The notes under the pieces: model-generated | The model's database searches: none | The model's input: the letters and a program-made list of their open reading frames with translations, nothing else | What the model was told of the DNA's origin: nothing | From: Beutenbergia cavernae DSM 12333 | GTDB taxonomy: Bacteria > Actinomycetota > Actinomycetes > Actinomycetales > Beutenbergiaceae | Direction of reading: 5' to 3' | Length of the DNA stretch: 64,000 bases | Assembly (NCBI RefSeq): GCF_000023105.1 | Contig: NC_012669.1 | Span: 930,001 to 994,000, forward strand | Made by a program: the position numbers and the translations under genes | In this document: in pieces, positions 17,656-27,790 of the stretch | Layout of the letters: each line of letters opens with the position of its first letter | How positions within the stretch are numbered: the first letter of the stretch is position 1

Positions 17656-18567
17656 GTGAGTCCTGCCACCCTCTCCCGCCCTGCCCGGGCACCGCGGCAG
17701 GACGCCGTCCTGGCCGCCGCGGTCGATCTCGCCCGCGCCGCGGCCGAGCAGACGTCCGGGCTCGGGGACGTCGGCGAGCACCTCGGGTTCACGCTCGTCG
17801 ACGACCGCCTCGGCAACCACACGTTCGCGACGACGGCGCCCGGCTACCGCGGATGGCGGTGGACGGTGACGGTGGCGCGGGTCCCGCGCTCGCGGACGGC
17901 CACCGTGTGCGAGGTCGAGCTGCTCCCCGGCGCGGACGCCCTCCTCGCGCCGTCCTGGGTGCCGTGGGCCGAGCGGCTCGCCCCGGGCGATCTCGGGCCC
18001 ACGGACGTGCTCCCGTTCGACTCCGACGACCCGCGGCTCGAGACCGGGTACCGCCGCTCGGGCGACGCCGCCGACGCCGCCGACGCCGCCGACGTCGCCG
18101 TCGACCACGTCGCGATCGTCGAGCTCGGGCTCGAGCGTGAGCGGGTGCCCACGCGGGCGGCGCTCGACGCCGCCGCGACGCGGTGGTACGAGGGCGACCG
18201 CGGCCCGAACGCCCCGGGTGCGCGGGCGTCGAAGGAGCCGTGCGAGACCTGCGGCTTCCTCGTCCCGCTGACCGGCACGCTCGGTTCGATGTTCGGCGTG
18301 TGCGTCAACGAGTGGTCGCCCGACGACGGGAAGGTCGTCTCGTTCGACCACGGCTGCGGGGCGCACAGCGAGACGGACGCCGCCCCGCACGTCGCGGGCG
18401 GCGACTGGGGCTGGGGGCGGCCCGTGGTCGACGAGTTCGACCTCGAGGTGCTCCGCGCCGAGCCGGAGCCCGCGCAGGACGCCGAAACGGAGCCCGCGCA
18501 GGACGCCGAGCCGGAGCCCGCGCAGGAGCAGGCAGCCGTCGACCCGGGCGACGCGCCTTCCGTGTGA
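17656..18567 (+). CDS. DUF3027 domain protein
   Basis: A 303-residue conserved actinobacterial protein of unknown function. The DUF3027 core spans about residues 20-260 and contains TAPGYRGWRWTVTVARVPR and the CxxCGF-like KEPCETCGFLVPL. The latter, with a downstream Cys in FGVCVNEWSPDDG and a His-Cys pair, could bind metal. The C-terminus has three tandem octapeptides (EPEPAQDA type). GGAAGGAG precedes the GTG start at ideal distance. It sits between the cold-shock gene and the large ATPase gene on the same strand. Role is not known. Confidence 0.85.
   Translation: MSPATLSRPARAPRQDAVLAAAVDLARAAAEQTSGLGDVGEHLGFTLVDDRLGNHTFATTAPGYRGWRWTVTVARVPRSRTATVCEVELLPGADALLAPSWVPWAERLAPGDLGPTDVLPFDSDDPRLETGYRRSGDAADAADAADVAVDHVAIVELGLERERVPTRAALDAAATRWYEGDRGPNAPGARASKEPCETCGFLVPLTGTLGSMFGVCVNEWSPDDGKVVSFDHGCGAHSETDAAPHVAGGDWGWGRPVVDEFDLEVLRAEPEPAQDAETEPAQDAEPEPAQEQAAVDPGDAPSV
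18064..18099 (+). repeat. 9-bp GACGCCGCC tandem repeat inside DUF3027 gene
   Basis: Three perfect GACGCCGCC units and one degenerate copy, encoding DAADAADAADVA. Copy number could vary between strains by slippage without changing frame. Confidence 0.85.
18460..18531 (+). repeat. 24-bp tandem repeat, three copies, DUF3027 C-terminus
   Basis: Three 24-bp units encode EPEPAQDA, ETEPAQDA and EPEPAQEQ. They make an acidic proline-rich tail. Confidence 0.9.
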
Positions 18568-18580
18568 GACGGCCGCCGCG

Positions 18581-21500
18581 ATGAGCGCACCGGACCCGTT
18601 CCGGACGGCGGAGCTCCGAGCCGCGGCGCTCACGGCCTGGACTGCGTCACCACGCCGGCTGCGGGAGGACGCGAATCTCGAGGACGACGTCGCGCGCGGG
18701 CAGTACGCGGACCGCGTCGTGGTTGAGCTGCTGCAGAACGCCGCCGACGCCGCGGCGCGCGCCCGGACGGCGGGCGCCGTGCTCCTGGAGCTGACGCACG
18801 ACGACGACGGCACGCACCTGCGCGCCTCGAACACCGGGGCTCCGCTCACGCCGGACGGCGTCGCTGCGCTCGCGAGCATGCGGACGTCGGACAAGGGGCT
18901 CGCGGACGAGGTGGGCCGGTTCGGCGTGGGGTTCGCAGCGGTGCGGGCGGTGGCCGACGCCGTGGTCGTGGCCTCGTGCGACGGCGCCGTGCGGTTCGAC
19001 GTCGAGGCCGCGCGCGACCTCCTCACGACGCAGGGGCGCCCGGGTCCGGCAGCGGGCGGCCACGACGACACCAGCAGTGGGGGAGCGCTCGTTGGGGTCC
19101 TGGACGAGCGGGGGCAGCACGTCCCCGCGCTGCGCCTCCCGTTCGCCGACGCGACGTCGCCGGCCCCCGGCTACACGACGACCGTCGACCTGCTCCTGCG
19201 TGGACCGGACGAGGTGGGCGACGTCGTCCGCCAGCTCGACGAGCTCGACGACGCCCTGCTCCTCGCGCTGCCGCGCCTCGCGAGCGTCACCGTCCGCACC
19301 CCGGACGGGGAGCGGCGTCTCGCGGACGTGGCGGACCGGTGGTGGACCCGCACGGTGACCGGCACGCACCCGCTCGAGCTGCTGGCCACCCGCCCCGCGG
19401 AGGAGCGCTCGCGCCGGGGCTGGTCCGTGACGTGGGCGGTGCCCCGGGACGCCGGCGAGCGCGCCGTGGTCGTGCCCACGGTGATCCATGCCCCGACGCC
19501 CACCGAGAACCGGTGCACGCTGCCGGCGCTGCTCATCGCGTCGTTCCCGGTGGAACCGTCGCGCCGTCGGCTCGCGTCCGGTCCGCTGGCCGACGCCGTC
19601 GCGCACCACGCGGGGGACGCGTACGCCGCGTTCGTCGCCGACGCGGTGAGCCGCGGCGAGTCGCCGTTCGACTTCGTCCCGGCCGGTCTGCCGTCCGACG
19701 AGGTGGACGGTGCGCTCCGTGAGGCGGCCGTCGCGGCCCTGGCCCGCACGCCCGTGCTGGCGGCCGTGACGAGCGACGAGGGAGCGCCGGTGGAGCCCGT
19801 CGCGCCGCGGGACGCCGTCGCGCTCACCGGGCCGGCCGGCGACGACCCCGCGCTGCTGCGGGTCCTCTCGCGAGCCGTCGGCGCCCTGGTCCCGCTCGAC
19901 GGGCGGCACGGCGCGTCCGCCCGCGCGCTCGGCGTCACCGTGCGGGACCTCGCCGGAGTCCTGGACGACCTCCGGCCCTCCGGCGACCCCACCTGGTGGC
20001 GGGAGCTCGCCGACGTCGTCGAGCCGTACGCGCCGGATGCGGCGGTCGGCGAGTCGCTCGCGACGCTGCCGGTGCCGCTGGTCGGTGGAGGGTTCGCGCA
20101 CGGCCCGCGCGGTCTCGTGGTGCTCGACGACGACGCCCCCGCGGCTGCGGTCGATGCCACGTCGGCGTTCGCGCCGTTCGGGATGCGGGTGGTGCATCCC
20201 GAGGCGGCGCACCCGCTCCTCGTGCGCCTGGGCGCCGGCTCGGCGAGCGCCGTCGGCCTGCTCGGGCACGACGCGGTGCGCGCGGCCCTGGCGTCGCTCG
20301 ACGCGGACCCCGAGGACGACCCGGCCACGGCCCAGGTGCAGGACGCCGTGCTCGCGCTCGCCGACGCCGCGCTCGCGGCCGGCGTCGATCCCACGCGGAT
20401 GCCGCCGGGGCTCGGCGACCTGCCGCTGCCCACGGCGAGCGGTGGCCACGCGAGGGCCGCCGAGCTCGTGCTGCCGTCCTCGCGCGCCGAGGAGCTGTTC
20501 GCCGGGGCCGAGGCGGTGGCGGCCCGGATGCTCGAGCGGTGGGGAGCGGCCGTGCTCGGTGCCGTCGGCGTACGGTCCGGCTTGCGCGTCGCCGTCGTGC
20601 CGGACGTGCTCGCGTCCGACGCCCTGATCGACGGGGAGGACGACGACGGCGCACCCGAGGGCTGGGCGGAGTACCTCGGCCACGTCGCCGACCACCTGGG
20701 CGTCGAGGCGTTCCTCGGCGACCTGACGATCGTCGAGGACCTCGAGGAGGTGGCGGACGACGCGTGGGGCCTGGCCCTCGCCGACCTCGCCTCGACGCCC
20801 GCCCTGCGGGGCGCGCTCGTGCACGAGGTGCGCGGGGCGGGATCGGCGCGGGCGCCGTCCTACGCGTCGTGGTGGCTGCGGGACCGGCTCGGTGCGCCGT
20901 TCGCCGTGCCCGGGGCGCGCGTCGCGTTCCTCCCCGACGGGCCGGCGGTCGACGACGGCGCCGACGTCGTCGCCGGCCTCGACCCGGAGGTGCTGCGCGC
21001 CCTCGGCGGCGTGCGCACGCTGGACGACCTCGACGCGGCCGGGTGGGACGGGTGCCTCGACGCGCTGCCGGACGCCGGGACCCAGGTCCCGCTCGACTCC
21101 GCGGTCGTCCTCTGGCGCGCCCTGGCGGGCGCCGCGGCTCGCGGGATCCGCCTGCCGATCCCGCCGGAGCGGGTGGTCCTGCTCGACGGCGGCCGCGCCG
21201 TCGTCGCCGACGCCACCTCCGCCGTCGTCGCCGACGAGATGACCGGCCAGCTCGGCCCGCACGTGCCCGCTGCGAGGGGGTACGCCGAGGCCGTCGCGCA
21301 GCTGCTCGACGTCGAGGTGCGGCCCGCACCCGCCGCCGTGGTCGACGGCGCCCGGGAGGACCTTCCCGGCGTGCTCGACGGCGTCGCGGCGGTGCTGCTG
21401 GACGAGCCGGGCGGCACGTGGGTCCGGGCCGAGACGCTCGCCGTGGGCCGGGTCGCCGTGCGGTGGTGGGTCGACGACGGCGACCTGCTCGCGCGCGACG

Positions 21501-21634
21501 AGGCCTCCCTGGCGCGGGCGCTGGCCTACGCGGGTGGCGAGTACGCCTGGCACGCCGCGTTCACGGCTGCTCTCGCCGCCGACGACGACGGCGTGCTCGT
21601 CGATCTCGCCCGGGCGCGTCCGCGCCTCGCGTGA
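18581..21634 (+). CDS. Sacsin-type ATPase (HSP90-like GHKL N-domain) protein
   Basis: A 1017-residue protein. Residues about 30-160 form a GHKL/HSP90-like ATP-binding domain of the sacsin type: VELLQNAADAA (Mg-binding Asn), RASNTGAPLTPDGV, and GRFGVGFAAVRAV as the ATP lid. The remaining 850 residues have no motif I recognise, but are rich in Asp and in alpha/beta alternation. No C-terminal HSP90 dimerisation signature was seen. The start lies 13 bp after the DUF3027 stop, so operon membership is likely. Members are conserved in actinobacterial chromosomes. A chaperone-like activity is inferred; defence-associated sacsin proteins have a different context. Confidence 0.85.
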   Translation: MSAPDPFRTAELRAAALTAWTASPRRLREDANLEDDVARGQYADRVVVELLQNAADAAARARTAGAVLLELTHDDDGTHLRASNTGAPLTPDGVAALASMRTSDKGLADEVGRFGVGFAAVRAVADAVVVASCDGAVRFDVEAARDLLTTQGRPGPAAGGHDDTSSGGALVGVLDERGQHVPALRLPFADATSPAPGYTTTVDLLLRGPDEVGDVVRQLDELDDALLLALPRLASVTVRTPDGERRLADVADRWWTRTVTGTHPLELLATRPAEERSRRGWSVTWAVPRDAGERAVVVPTVIHAPTPTENRCTLPALLIASFPVEPSRRRLASGPLADAVAHHAGDAYAAFVADAVSRGESPFDFVPAGLPSDEVDGALREAAVAALARTPVLAAVTSDEGAPVEPVAPRDAVALTGPAGDDPALLRVLSRAVGALVPLDGRHGASARALGVTVRDLAGVLDDLRPSGDPTWWRELADVVEPYAPDAAVGESLATLPVPLVGGGFAHGPRGLVVLDDDAPAAAVDATSAFAPFGMRVVHPEAAHPLLVRLGAGSASAVGLLGHDAVRAALASLDADPEDDPATAQVQDAVLALADAALAAGVDPTRMPPGLGDLPLPTASGGHARAAELVLPSSRAEELFAGAEAVAARMLERWGAAVLGAVGVRSGLRVAVVPDVLASDALIDGEDDDGAPEGWAEYLGHVADHLGVEAFLGDLTIVEDLEEVADDAWGLALADLASTPALRGALVHEVRGAGSARAPSYASWWLRDRLGAPFAVPGARVAFLPDGPAVDDGADVVAGLDPEVLRALGGVRTLDDLDAAGWDGCLDALPDAGTQVPLDSAVVLWRALAGAAARGIRLPIPPERVVLLDGGRAVVADATSAVVADEMTGQLGPHVPAARGYAEAVAQLLDVEVRPAPAAVVDGAREDLPGVLDGVAAVLLDEPGGTWVRAETLAVGRVAVRWWVDDGDLLARDEASLARALAYAGGEYAWHAAFTAALAADDDGVLVDLARARPRLA

Positions 21635-21721
21635 GAACTCTCTCATCGGCGTCTCCGACTCCTCTCATGCCCGCGCGGCATCGTGACTGGTTCGTTCGAC
21701 CACCTCATAGGGGAGCCAGCC

Positions 21722-22327
21722 ATGTCCAGCCTTGTCGCAGCACTCGCCGCGGACGCCGTCGCCATCACGGTGCTCGTCTACGCGCTCTACTTCCGCCGGC
21801 ACCACCGGCGTGACCTCGCGCTGGCGTACGTGGCGCTCAACGCGGGCGTGCTCGCCGTCACCCTGCTGCTCGCCGGCAGCGAGGTCGGGCTCGGGCTGGG
21901 GCTCGGCCTGTTCGGCATCCTGTCGATCATCCGGTTGAGGTCCGACTCGATCACGCAGGGCGAGATCGCCTACTACTTCGTCGCGCTCGCGCTCGGCCTC
22001 GTGAACGGCCTCCACCCCGCGGGACCGTGGCTCGCTCCGGCGATGTCCGCCGTGCTCGTGGTGGTCATGTTCGTCGCCGACCACCCGCGACTCGCCCCCC
22101 GCACCCGGCGGCAGACGGTGACGCTCGACCGGGCGTACCCCGACGCGACGCGGCTCCGGGAGGCCCTGGCCGAGCTGCTGCACGCCGAGATCCTCGCCGT
22201 GGACGTCCGCTCGCTGGACCTCGTGCTCGACACGACGGTCGTCGACGTCCGGTTCCGTCTCCACGGGGCGTCCGCCGGCGAGCCCTCCGCGGGGCGACCG
22301 CTCGAGCCGACGGGTGCCGTGTCATGA
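21722..22327 (+). CDS. DUF4956 integral membrane protein
   Basis: A 201-residue protein with three to four hydrophobic helices in the first 120 residues and a soluble C-terminal domain of about 80. The segment LFGILSIIRLRSDSITQGEIAYYF, split by positions 70-90, is the DUF4956 hallmark. It overlaps the VTC-domain gene by 4 nt (ATGA). This pairing recurs in bacteria and suggests a membrane partner of the polyphosphate-polymerase-like protein. GGGGAG precedes the chosen ATG; the longer start in frame at 21683 has no ribosome binding site. Confidence 0.87.
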   Translation: MSSLVAALAADAVAITVLVYALYFRRHHRRDLALAYVALNAGVLAVTLLLAGSEVGLGLGLGLFGILSIIRLRSDSITQGEIAYYFVALALGLVNGLHPAGPWLAPAMSAVLVVVMFVADHPRLAPRTRRQTVTLDRAYPDATRLREALAELLHAEILAVDVRSLDLVLDTTVVDVRFRLHGASAGEPSAGRPLEPTGAVS

Positions 22328-23157
22328 CGACGGCGTCCGGCGCGCTCGGCGACGTCGTCGAGCGACTGCCTCCCGTCGACCTGGCCGAGGTGCTCGACGT
22401 CGCGGCGCTGCAGACCCGGACGGACCGCAAGTACCTCCTCGAGCCGGAGGAGTTCGCTCGGTTCGGCGCCGCCCTGGGTGACGGCTTCCGCGCGCTGGAG
22501 ATCGACGGACGCCGGCTGTTCGCCTACGAGTCGGTGTACTTCGACACCCCCGCCCTCGGGCTGTACCGGTCCCACCGGCAGGGTCGCCGACGGCGGTACA
22601 AGGTGCGGACCCGCGCCTACCTGGACTCCGGCGACGCGATGCTCGAGGTCAAGCTCGAAGGTCACCGCGGCGCGACGGTGAAGCGGCGGACGCCCCACCC
22701 CGCGAGTCGCCGGCACGAGCTCACCGGCGCCGGTCACCGGTTCGTGTCGGACGTGCTCGACGACGCGTACCGGCTCACGCTGCCGCAGCTCGAACCGGTG
22801 CTGACGACGACGTACACGCGGGGCACGCTCGTCGACACCGCGACGGGCGCTCGGGTGACGTGCGACGTCGACCTCGTGTGCTCCGACCCTCGTGCCTCGC
22901 GCTCCGGTCCGGACCGCGTGCTCGTGGAGTCGAAGAGCGCCTCCGGCGCCTCGCCCGCCGACGACGTGCTGGCGGAGATCGGGGTCCGCCAGGTCTCCCT
23001 GAGCAAGTACTGCGTGGGAGTGGCGCTGCTGCGCCCGCACCTGGCCGCCAACCGGTGGTCCCGCGTGCTGCGGCGGGAGTTCGGCTGGCAGCGGAGCCCG
23101 GAGGCGGATCTTGAGCCAACGCTGAGCCGATCCTGGGCCAGGGCGACCGGATCCTGA
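22324..23157 (+). CDS. VTC-domain protein (polyphosphate polymerase-like)
   Basis: A 277-residue protein of the CYTH-related VTC family, the catalytic fold of yeast Vtc4 that makes polyphosphate from ATP. Basic tunnel residues are visible: TRTDRKYLL near residue 33, RRRRYKVRTRAY, MLEVKLEGHRG, and KSKSAS-equivalent VESKSASG, plus SLSKYCVG at the end. Coupled to DUF4956 upstream. It lacks an SPX domain, as do bacterial relatives. Whether it makes polyphosphate or another product is not shown. Confidence 0.87.
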   Translation: MTTASGALGDVVERLPPVDLAEVLDVAALQTRTDRKYLLEPEEFARFGAALGDGFRALEIDGRRLFAYESVYFDTPALGLYRSHRQGRRRRYKVRTRAYLDSGDAMLEVKLEGHRGATVKRRTPHPASRRHELTGAGHRFVSDVLDDAYRLTLPQLEPVLTTTYTRGTLVDTATGARVTCDVDLVCSDPRASRSGPDRVLVESKSASGASPADDVLAEIGVRQVSLSKYCVGVALLRPHLAANRWSRVLRREFGWQRSPEADLEPTLSRSWARATGS

Positions 23158-23210
23158 AGGTCGACCGCCCAAGATCTCAGCATCGGTGAGGCTCGATCGG
23201 GGTGGTGGCA

Positions 23211-23543
23211 ATGACGGTTCTGCACGACGGTGACACGCACCATGGCCTCGATACCTACATCGCGCTGATGGGCAGCAGGCTCGACCACCTCGCCGACGCA
23301 TTGCGACGTGGCGAGGTCATCGAGGCGCAGTTCGTCGCGATGACACTGCACTCGACGAGCGTGATGGCGGGGGCCGCGGACGTGGCGCGCATCGCGAACG
23401 GGATCGAGCAGGAGCTCGCCTTCCAGGACACGGACCGGGCGAACGCCCTGCTGCCTCAGCTGGTGGCGGCGGGGGAGACCACCGCCACCGAGCTCCGCCG
23501 GATCCTCGCCGGGGAACCGCGCGTCATCCCCCTGTCGGCGTGA
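23211..23543 (+). CDS. Hpt-like protein lacking the canonical histidine
   Basis: A 110-residue all-helical protein. Residues 43-64 align with the Hpt signature: AMTLHSTSVMAGAADVA against AHTLKGSAGNLGAERLA. In that alignment the phospho-accepting His is Met44 and a His occurs three places later (His47). This is a remote assignment made by eye. Its 3' end overlaps the response regulator on the other strand by 20 bp. It lies beside a true Hpt, two response regulators and a hybrid-free kinase. A decoy or regulatory role in the relay is inference. ATG at 23211 is preferred over GTG 23202 or 23205. Confidence 0.5.
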   Translation: MTVLHDGDTHHGLDTYIALMGSRLDHLADALRRGEVIEAQFVAMTLHSTSVMAGAADVARIANGIEQELAFQDTDRANALLPQLVAAGETTATELRRILAGEPRVIPLSA

Positions 23544-24270
23544 AGCGGTAACCCAGGCCGCGCACGGTATGGATCCACCGCGGTTCCAGCGAGCTGTCAC
23601 CGAGCTTCCGACGCAGGTTCGCGACGTGCACCTCGACGCTGCGTCGGTCCGCCTCGGAGATCGGGGTGCCGGTGTCGTAGGCGTCGGCCCACAGCACCCG
23701 CACGAGCTCGTTCTTCGACACGACCCGGCCGGGGCGCGACGTGAGCTCCGCGAGGATGTCGAACTCGCTGCGGGTGAGGTGGATGTCGGCGCCGTCGACC
23801 CGCGTCATGCGGGAGAGCACGTCGACCTCGAGGCCGTCGGAGCCGAGGACGCTCGGCGAGCCGGGGTCCGCCTGCTCCGCCACGCCGCCGGCACGGCGTG
23901 GACGGCGCAGCATCGCCTCGATCCTGGCCCGCAGCTCCCGTGGCCGGAACGGCTTCGTCTGGTAGTCGTCGGCGCCGGAGTCGAGCCCCATGAGCGCGTC
24001 GATCTCCTCCGCCCGCGCGGTGAGCATGACGATGTACGCGTCCGACACGGGGCGGATCCGGCGCGCGACCTCGAAGCCGTCGATGTCCGGGAGGCTGATG
24101 TCCAGGGTGACCACCAGCGGTGCCACCTCCTGCACGAGGCGGACGCCGTCGTTGCCCGTCTCGGAGCTGTGCGTGCGGAAGCCCGCCTGACCGAGGACCG
24201 TCTCCAGCAGCTCACGAATGTCCGGATCGTCCTCGATGATGACGGCGACCCGTTCGCTACCCCCGGTCAT
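23524..24270 (-). CDS. OmpR-family response regulator
   Basis: A 248-residue regulator. The receiver has acidic EDD at 13-15, phospho-acceptor Asp57 (VTLDISLPDIDG), MLTAR and TKPFRP. The C-terminal winged helix has LTRSEFDILAEL and an RGLGYRF end. A Gly-Ala-rich linker of about 25 residues separates the domains. The ATG at 24270 gives a standard receiver N-terminus; GTG 24279 is an alternative. Its 5' end overlaps the Hpt gene by 14 bp, so it follows Hpt and the single-domain regulator in one operon. No kinase is in that operon; the divergent PAS kinase is the nearest candidate. Confidence 0.9.
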   Translation of the reverse strand: MTGGSERVAVIIEDDPDIRELLETVLGQAGFRTHSSETGNDGVRLVQEVAPLVVTLDISLPDIDGFEVARRIRPVSDAYIVMLTARAEEIDALMGLDSGADDYQTKPFRPRELRARIEAMLRRPRRAGGVAEQADPGSPSVLGSDGLEVDVLSRMTRVDGADIHLTRSEFDILAELTSRPGRVVSKNELVRVLWADAYDTGTPISEADRRSVEVHVANLRRKLGDSSLEPRWIHTVRGLGYRFTPTGG

Positions 24271-24589
24271 GGCCGTCACCGTACCCGCTCGGCCCGAGCT
24301 CCGAGGTCAGATCGTCGAGGAGCTCGGGGATGCCGTCGAGCCGGTGGGCGCGCAGGATCGTGAGCAGCTCGCGGGCCAGCTCGCTCGCGCGCGGTCGACC
24401 GAACGTGCCGCTCGACCCGGCGATCTGGTGGGCGAGCTCCGCCGCCTCCTCCCAGCGCTCCGGGGGACTGGTGGCGTCCAGCGCCGTGCAGAGCTCGGCC
24501 AGGCGCGCACCGCGGGCGCGGTTGCGCTTCGTGGCTCGCGCCGTGATCCGGGCGAGCTCCGCCTCGGCCTGCGCGTCCGGCGAGCTCAC
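24257..24589 (-). CDS. Histidine phosphotransfer (Hpt) protein
   Basis: A 110-residue stand-alone Hpt. The signature ELAHQIAGSSGTFG is canonical, with phospho-accepting His54 and the small residues needed around it; the following helix (ASELARELLTIL) completes the bundle. It would pass phosphate between a kinase or receiver and another receiver. The GTG start overlaps the upstream receiver gene by 4 nt (GTGA) and the 3' end overlaps the OmpR-type regulator, a tight three-gene relay cassette. Confidence 0.88.
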   Translation of the reverse strand: MSSPDAQAEAELARITARATKRNRARGARLAELCTALDATSPPERWEEAAELAHQIAGSSGTFGRPRASELARELLTILRAHRLDGIPELLDDLTSELGPSGYGDGHDRG

Positions 24590-24966
24590 GCGGGCCGTTC
24601 GAGCAGTCGGGCGACCTGGTCCGCGAGCGTCATCGGGTCGAACGGCTTCGCGATCACGCCGGCGAGCCCGGACCCTGACCACTCGTGCGCCTGGCCGGGG
24701 GTGAACTTCGCCGTGAGGAACACGACCGGGACCTCCCGCGTCACGGGGTCTGCCCGCAGTCGCACCAGCGTCGACGGGCCGTCGACGACGGGCATCATCA
24801 CATCCAGGAGGATCACGTCCGGCGGATCCATGTGCGCGAGCCGGAGCGCCTCGGCGCCGCTGGGCGCCGTCGTCACGCGCCACCCGCCCACGAGCTGGAG
24901 CGCCATCTGCGCGACCTCGCGGATGGTCTCGTCGTCGTCGACGACCAGGACGTGCCCGGGATGCAT
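24586..24966 (-). CDS. Single-domain response regulator (CheY-like)
   Basis: A 126-residue receiver without an output domain. Acidic pocket VDDDE at 9-13, phospho-acceptor Asp55 (ILLDVMMPVVDG), FLTAK and AKPFDP are all present. It is first in the leftward operon with hpt and the OmpR-type regulator. AGGAGGAGAG directly precedes the ATG. Stand-alone receivers next to an Hpt protein usually carry phosphate in a multi-step relay. Confidence 0.92.
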   Translation of the reverse strand: MHPGHVLVVDDDETIREVAQMALQLVGGWRVTTAPSGAEALRLAHMDPPDVILLDVMMPVVDGPSTLVRLRADPVTREVPVVFLTAKFTPGQAHEWSGSGLAGVIAKPFDPMTLADQVARLLERPA

Positions 24967-25013
24967 CTCTCCTCCTGGCCGGCGACCGCACGCGGCCCGC
25001 GCGGCCTGTGCCG

Positions 25014-25042
25014 ACCGTACCGCCACGTGACCCGGCTGACAC
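25014..25042 (-). promoter_or_regulatory. Possible promoter of the leftward relay operon
   Basis: GTGTCA (minus strand, 25037-25042) and TACGGT (25014-25019) are separated by 17 bp, 4/6 and 3/6 matches to the sigma-A consensus. It lies in the 132-bp divergent intergenic region. Confidence 0.35.
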
Positions 25043-25073
25043 CCGCGAGGAGCCGTCCCGGCCCTGCTCTGAC

Positions 25074-25079
25074 TAGTCT
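25074..25079 (+). promoter_or_regulatory. Possible -10 box of the PAS kinase gene
   Basis: TAGTCT about 20 bp before the start; a strong GAGGAGG at 25087-25093 follows. Confidence 0.35.
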
Positions 25080-25098
25080 CGGCAGTGAGGAGGCAGCC

Positions 25099-27195
<2,097 letters not shown>

Positions 27196-27280
27196 GGGCG
27201 CGGGGTGCGACCGGGGCAAGCGAGCGAGACTCCGACAGCGAGCGCGGGAGGATCGCGACCGAGTAATCGAGAGGACCCAC

Positions 27281-27790
27281 GTGACCACAGCAAGGCCCGA
27301 AACCGGCCCGACGATCCGGATCAGCACCGGCACAGGCTCTGGACGCACCACGCTGTCCGCGTTCGACGCGGCCCTGCGCAGCGCCGGAGTCGCGGACTTC
27401 AACCTGCTGCGGCTGAGCTCGATCATCCCGCCCGGCAGCACCGTGCTCGAGGTCGGCGCCGCCGACCAGCTCAGCGGTGCGCACGGCGACCGGCTCTACT
27501 GCGTCTACGCCGAGGCGCACGCCGAGCTCCCGCACCACGAGGCGTGGGCGGGCATCGCGTGGGCGATCGCGCTCGACGGGAGCGGAGGCGGCCTCTTCGT
27601 CGAGCACGAAGGACCGTCGCGAGAGCAGGTCGACCGGGACCTCACCGCGACGCTCGAGGATCTCGTCGACCGCCGCGGTGGGGGCTACGAGATCGCCGGC
27701 CGCGCGATCACGTCCGCCATGTGCGAGACCGAGCCGGTGTGCGCCGTCGTCATCGCGTCCTACGCAGCGCGGGGATGGTCCGTCGAGTGA
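27281..27790 (+). CDS. Pyruvoyl-dependent arginine decarboxylase-like protein
   Basis: A 169-residue PvlArgDC-family proenzyme. The self-cleavage site is NLLRLSSIIPPG, with Ser46-Ser47 as the predicted bond; Ser47 would become the pyruvoyl group of the alpha chain. TGTGSGRTTLSAFDAAL is the family N-terminal motif. The likely reaction is arginine to agmatine and CO2. A catalytic Glu (in HEGPSREQVD or nearby) is plausible. The GTG start is preceded by GAGAGG. It overlaps the following GNAT gene by 4 nt (GTGA), so the two are co-translated. Confidence 0.87.
   Translation: MTTARPETGPTIRISTGTGSGRTTLSAFDAALRSAGVADFNLLRLSSIIPPGSTVLEVGAADQLSGAHGDRLYCVYAEAHAELPHHEAWAGIAWAIALDGSGGGLFVEHEGPSREQVDRDLTATLEDLVDRRGGGYEIAGRAITSAMCETEPVCAVVIASYAARGWSVE

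Noticed and set aside
18064-18099. Phase-variation switch from the 9-bp repeat
   Set aside because: The unit is a multiple of three, so copy changes would not shift the frame.
18647-21646. A 999-codon open frame antisense to the sacsin-type gene
   Set aside because: High GC leaves few stop codons on the other strand; composition is Arg/Gly/His-rich with no family similarity, while the + strand frame has clear ATPase motifs.
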